Under the pieces are notes generated by a model that saw only the letters and a program-made list of their open reading frames with translations, searched no databases and was not told the origin of the DNA. Positions 23,840 to 26,075 of a DNA stretch of 26,075 nucleotides are shown here, piece after piece; within the stretch, counting starts at the first letter, position 1; every line of letters begins with the position of its first letter. The position numbers were made by a program, and so were the translations under genes. The stretch is from CAMCHP01 sp036835325 (lineage in GTDB: Bacteria; Bacteroidota; Bacteroidia; Flavobacteriales_D; Sanyastnellaceae): NCBI GenBank assembly GCA_036835325.1, contig DAITMF010000045.1, positions 1 through 26,075 of the forward strand, read 5' to 3'.

Positions 23840-24133
23840 ATGGGAAAGAGCGCACAGCATCCATCATTGAGTGACGAAGACATTGACCGCATCATCGAGA
23901 TGGCATGGGAAGACCGCACCCCGTTTGACGCCATCACCGCCCAGTTTGGGCTGAGCGAGAAAGAAGTCATCGAATTGATGCGCCGCGAGATGAAGCCCTC
24001 AAGTTGGCGCATGTGGCGCGCGCGCGTTCAGGGCCGCAGCACCAAGCACATCGCCAAACGCGGTTTCACCGAAGGCCGCCACAAATGCAGCCGCCAACGG
24101 TCAATCAGCAACAACAAGGTGTCGAAGCGGTAG
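23840..24133 (+). CDS. TIGR03643/DUF2805 family small protein
   Basis: The 97-residue protein contains the family signature LSDEDIDRIIEMAWEDRTPFDAITAQFGLSEKEVIELMRREMKPSSWRMWRARVQGRSTKH at about residues 9-68. The first half looks like a helix-turn-helix; the C-terminal 30 residues are basic (RSTKHIAKRGFTEGRHKCSRQRS) and may bind nucleic acid. The molecular function of this family is unknown. The ATG at 23840 is chosen because it gives the usual N-terminus; GGAGG lies directly against it, too close for a normal ribosome site. It stands 31 bp after the ACR3 gene and may be co-transcribed. Confidence 0.88.
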   Translation: MGKSAQHPSLSDEDIDRIIEMAWEDRTPFDAITAQFGLSEKEVIELMRREMKPSSWRMWRARVQGRSTKHIAKRGFTEGRHKCSRQRSISNNKVSKR

Positions 24134-24151
24134 AGACGCCCCATACGGCGT
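24134..24151. repeat. Degenerate palindrome after the DUF2805 gene
   Basis: ACGCC and GGCGT (24136-24151) are separated by 6 nt, directly after the TAG stop. The context GTAGAGACGCC looks like one arm of a larger palindrome whose second arm has decayed. Confidence 0.35.
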
Positions 24152-24215
24152 GATTAAACGTTCCGAACCTTTTGTAGGTGAATTCGTACACAACGGCAAC
24201 TACACGCTTTTCCCG

Positions 24216-25694
24216 ATGCGGATATCTGAACTCCGTTCCATGCTTTGCAATCCTGCTGTTCGTGTGCCCGTTACCATTGCCTTGTTGATGGTTGTGGCGG
24301 CTGTTTTGGTGCTGACTTGCTCGTACCGAAACCAGCTCGAACAATACAAACAAGGCGAACTGACGCGGCTTAACGCCATCGCAGTAACCTTGGTCGAACA
24401 GCTTGATGCTGACGCCATCGAAGACCTATTGCACCGGCATCCGCAGCGCGACCAAATCGTCAACAGCACCGACGATGCCGTCTACGAACGCGCACACCAC
24501 GCTCTTCGCACCGCACAAGAGAAAAACGGCATCGTTACCGATATCTACACCCTGCATTTCGAAGGCGATCAGCTCTACTTCGGCGTCACCTCGGGCGAAC
24601 GGCCCTACTACCGGCACCATTGGGTTACTGAAACCGCCGATTATGTCAACGCCTACACCACCGGTGGCACCATCGGTCCGTACGTCGATGAACAAGGCAC
24701 TTGGTTGTCGGCATTCGTCCCCATTCAAAACAGCAACGGGAAAACGATAAGCGTACTGCAGGTTGATGAACAGTTCGACTCGTTCATTGACCGTGTGCAC
24801 ACCGTGGTGGTCAGAGAACTGCTCATCGTACTTGGTATCTTCATCATTGTCATCGTGTTACTCTCGCGCAATGTGCGTTTGGCCATGCGCAAAGAAGAAC
24901 TCTTCAAACGTCGTTTGGAGTACCACAACCGCCTCATCGAACAGAAAAACAAAGACATCATCGACTCGTTGCACAGCGCCAAAGCCATTCAAAAGTCGCT
25001 TCTGCCCGGTGCTGACCTGATCAGCAGGTGCTTCAAGCACAACGCACTGGTGTTTATGCCGCGCGACATTGTGAGCGGCGACTTCTTTTGGCTCCATGAA
25101 ACCGATCAGTTCATTTTTGTTGCTGTGGCCGACTGCACCGGTCATGGCGTTCCCGGCGCGTTGATGAGCATGATCGGACAAACAACCCTCAACGACATCA
25201 TTGCCTTGTCGCCAAGCCTACACTGCGACGAACTGCTGAGCGAACTCAACGCGCGCGTTAACAAACTCGTTAGACACGGTTCTTCGGATGGTATGGACAT
25301 TGGGCTCTGCCGCTTTGAAAAGGACAGTACGAAAATCCAGTTTGCCGGTGCCAATCAAATGATTTACATCAGCGGACGCGACACCTCGCACTTCATCCGC
25401 GGAGACCGTCAAGGCATCAACGGACACCTCAACCCCGAGCACAGCTTCACCATGCACACCATCGAGTTGAAGGCCGGCGACAACGTGTACCTCTTTAGCG
25501 ATGGTTTTCAAGACCAATTTGGCGGCGAAAAGGGCAAAAAGTTCATGCGAAAGCAGCTGTTCACCTTGCTTGACAAAATCAGCAGTTTCAACATGTCAGA
25601 GCAGGAGAACATCATCAAGCACACCTTTCAAGAATGGCGCGGTACCCGTGACCAGGTCGACGATGTGCTGATTTGGGGCATCCAGATCGCATAA
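24216..25694 (+). CDS. Membrane sensor with SpoIIE-type PP2C phosphatase domain
   Basis: From ATG 24216 the protein has 492 residues; an upstream GTG at 24150 would translate the palindrome and is less likely. A transmembrane helix at about 18-36 and another at about 201-222 (LIVLGIFIIVIVLLS) flank a periplasmic sensor domain of about 165 residues with cache-like features. A short coiled coil (FKRRLEYHNRLIEQKNKDIIDSLHSAKAIQKSLLPG) leads to a PP2C/SpoIIE phosphatase domain (about 270-492). Metal-binding motifs are SGDFFW, ADCTGHGVPGALMSM, DGMDIGLC and DQVDDVLIWG. Such proteins dephosphorylate Ser/Thr of anti-sigma antagonists or other partners in response to an external signal. No partner anti-sigma factor is seen in the window. 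Confidence 0.93.
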   Translation: MRISELRSMLCNPAVRVPVTIALLMVVAAVLVLTCSYRNQLEQYKQGELTRLNAIAVTLVEQLDADAIEDLLHRHPQRDQIVNSTDDAVYERAHHALRTAQEKNGIVTDIYTLHFEGDQLYFGVTSGERPYYRHHWVTETADYVNAYTTGGTIGPYVDEQGTWLSAFVPIQNSNGKTISVLQVDEQFDSFIDRVHTVVVRELLIVLGIFIIVIVLLSRNVRLAMRKEELFKRRLEYHNRLIEQKNKDIIDSLHSAKAIQKSLLPGADLISRCFKHNALVFMPRDIVSGDFFWLHETDQFIFVAVADCTGHGVPGALMSMIGQTTLNDIIALSPSLHCDELLSELNARVNKLVRHGSSDGMDIGLCRFEKDSTKIQFAGANQMIYISGRDTSHFIRGDRQGINGHLNPEHSFTMHTIELKAGDNVYLFSDGFQDQFGGEKGKKFMRKQLFTLLDKISSFNMSEQENIIKHTFQEWRGTRDQVDDVLIWGIQIA

Positions 25695-25740
25695 CGACCG
25701 AGGTTTTGTAGGGGAGAGCCCCGATGTGATGAGGTCGAAA

Positions 25741-25754
25741 ACCGTCTACCGTCT
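25741..25754. repeat. Two tandem ACCGTCT heptads
   Basis: ACCGTCT occurs twice in tandem; on the minus strand it reads AGACGGT twice, the same AGAC-N3 heptad form as the large array at 10841-10968. Confidence 0.45.
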
Positions 25755-25825
25755 AAGCGAATGCGTCACGCAATTCCCTCCGGTTTCCAGCATGTTTGTG
25801 GCTTTGCCAAAATCGCGTTTTATTC

Positions 25826-25842
25826 TCGCTGCGCGGATGAGC
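25826..25842 (+). repeat. 17-bp intergenic repeat, copy 2
   Basis: TCGCTGCGCGGATGAGC, identical to 7533-7549 and in the same orientation, 10 bp upstream of a 35-bp palindrome. Confidence 0.6.
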
Positions 25843-25852
25843 AGCTGAGGGC

Positions 25853-25887
25853 GGTGAACGTTTTTCAGTGTGCCAAAAAGGTTTACC
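25853..25887. repeat. 35-bp interrupted palindrome, copy 5
   Basis: GGTGAAC, 21 nt, GTTTACC. Pairing continues inwards after one mismatch with TTTTT/AAAAA, so this copy could form a 14-bp imperfect hairpin with a 9-nt loop. Confidence 0.65.
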
Positions 25888-25982
25888 GTGAACACAAATT
25901 TCCTTGACCGAACGCCGCCGGCAACCCAAATGGGGTATTCACGGCCTCGAGCAGCCAGGGCGACACCTACGTAGCCATGGCC

Positions 25983-26052
25983 CTGCCTGTGGCAGACAGG
26001 ATTTATCCCATTGGGATACGGCGCGCGCGTGTCACGTTAGCCCCATCGGGGC
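25983..26052. repeat. Run of three small palindromes
   Basis: CCTGT/ACAGG (25986-26000, with an alternative CTGCC/GGCAG pairing), TATCCCA/TGGGATA (26004-26018, 1-nt centre) and GCCCC/GGGGC (26040-26052, 3-nt loop) follow one another. Closely spaced palindromes of this kind suggest an interspersed repeat element cut by the window edge. Confidence 0.4.
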
Positions 26053-26075
26053 GGCACCTCAACGAAAACAACCAC

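Larger units (their letters stand above)
25695..26075. other. Gene-free right end with repeats
   Basis: No gene is supported in the last 381 bp. It holds a small GC hairpin (GGGGAGAGCCCC) 16 bp past the PP2C stop, a pair of 7-mers (25741), the second 17-mer (25826), the fifth 35-bp palindrome (25853) and a run of three small palindromes (25983-26052). Confidence 0.6.

Overview
The window looks like a chromosomal segment of a member of the Bacteroidota, probably Flavobacteriales, with GC content a little above half. The evidence is a C-terminal type IX secretion (T9SS) type A sorting domain, a PorE-like OmpA protein, the Bacteroidota form of PurM, promoter-like TAnnTTTG elements, and the general absence of Shine-Dalgarno sequences. 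I see no tRNA, rRNA, CRISPR array, prophage, insertion sequence or plasmid gene. Family-level placement is not possible by eye.

Left part (1-7244, all minus strand): a large secreted protein truncated by the window edge; a one-heme c-type cytochrome-like lipoprotein; a tightly coupled purM-prfA-pyrF operon with two ATGA overlaps; and upstream of it a PorE-like TPR/PD40/OmpA protein. A strong terminator-like hairpin lies between the PorE-like gene and purM, and its T-run touches the purM start codon.

Middle part (7817-16623, plus strand): two giant surface proteins. One has seven FG-GAP repeats and a T9SS sorting domain. The other has about fourteen delta-60-like repeats and a dockerin-like tail. 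They share a 91-residue Cys-rich module. A TPR-sensor histidine kinase (HisKA_2 type) and a LuxR-type response regulator follow, coupled by an ATGA overlap. A heptad-repeat hairpin and a bidirectional terminator separate the two surface protein genes.

Right part (16624-26075, plus strand): a structured leader RNA precedes a membrane fatty acid desaturase and a DEAD-box-type RNA helicase (motif II is DEFD), which I read as a probable cold-response unit. Next come a fusion of a cyclic-nucleotide-binding domain with a Schlafen/AlbA_2 domain that overlaps an HI0933-type flavoprotein gene, an arsenate reductase-like/ACR3 arsenite efflux pair without ArsR, a TIGR03643/DUF2805 small protein, and a membrane SpoIIE-type PP2C phosphatase.

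The most notable non-coding signal is a family of five 35-bp interrupted palindromes, GGTRAAC-N21-GTTTACC with an exactly conserved spacer, found only in gene-free stretches (1369, 2030, 7488, 7576 and 25853). A relaxed sixth copy lies over the promoter and start of the ars pair. The strongest candidates for something undescribed are this palindrome family, the desaturase leader RNA, and the cNMP-AlbA_2 fusion.
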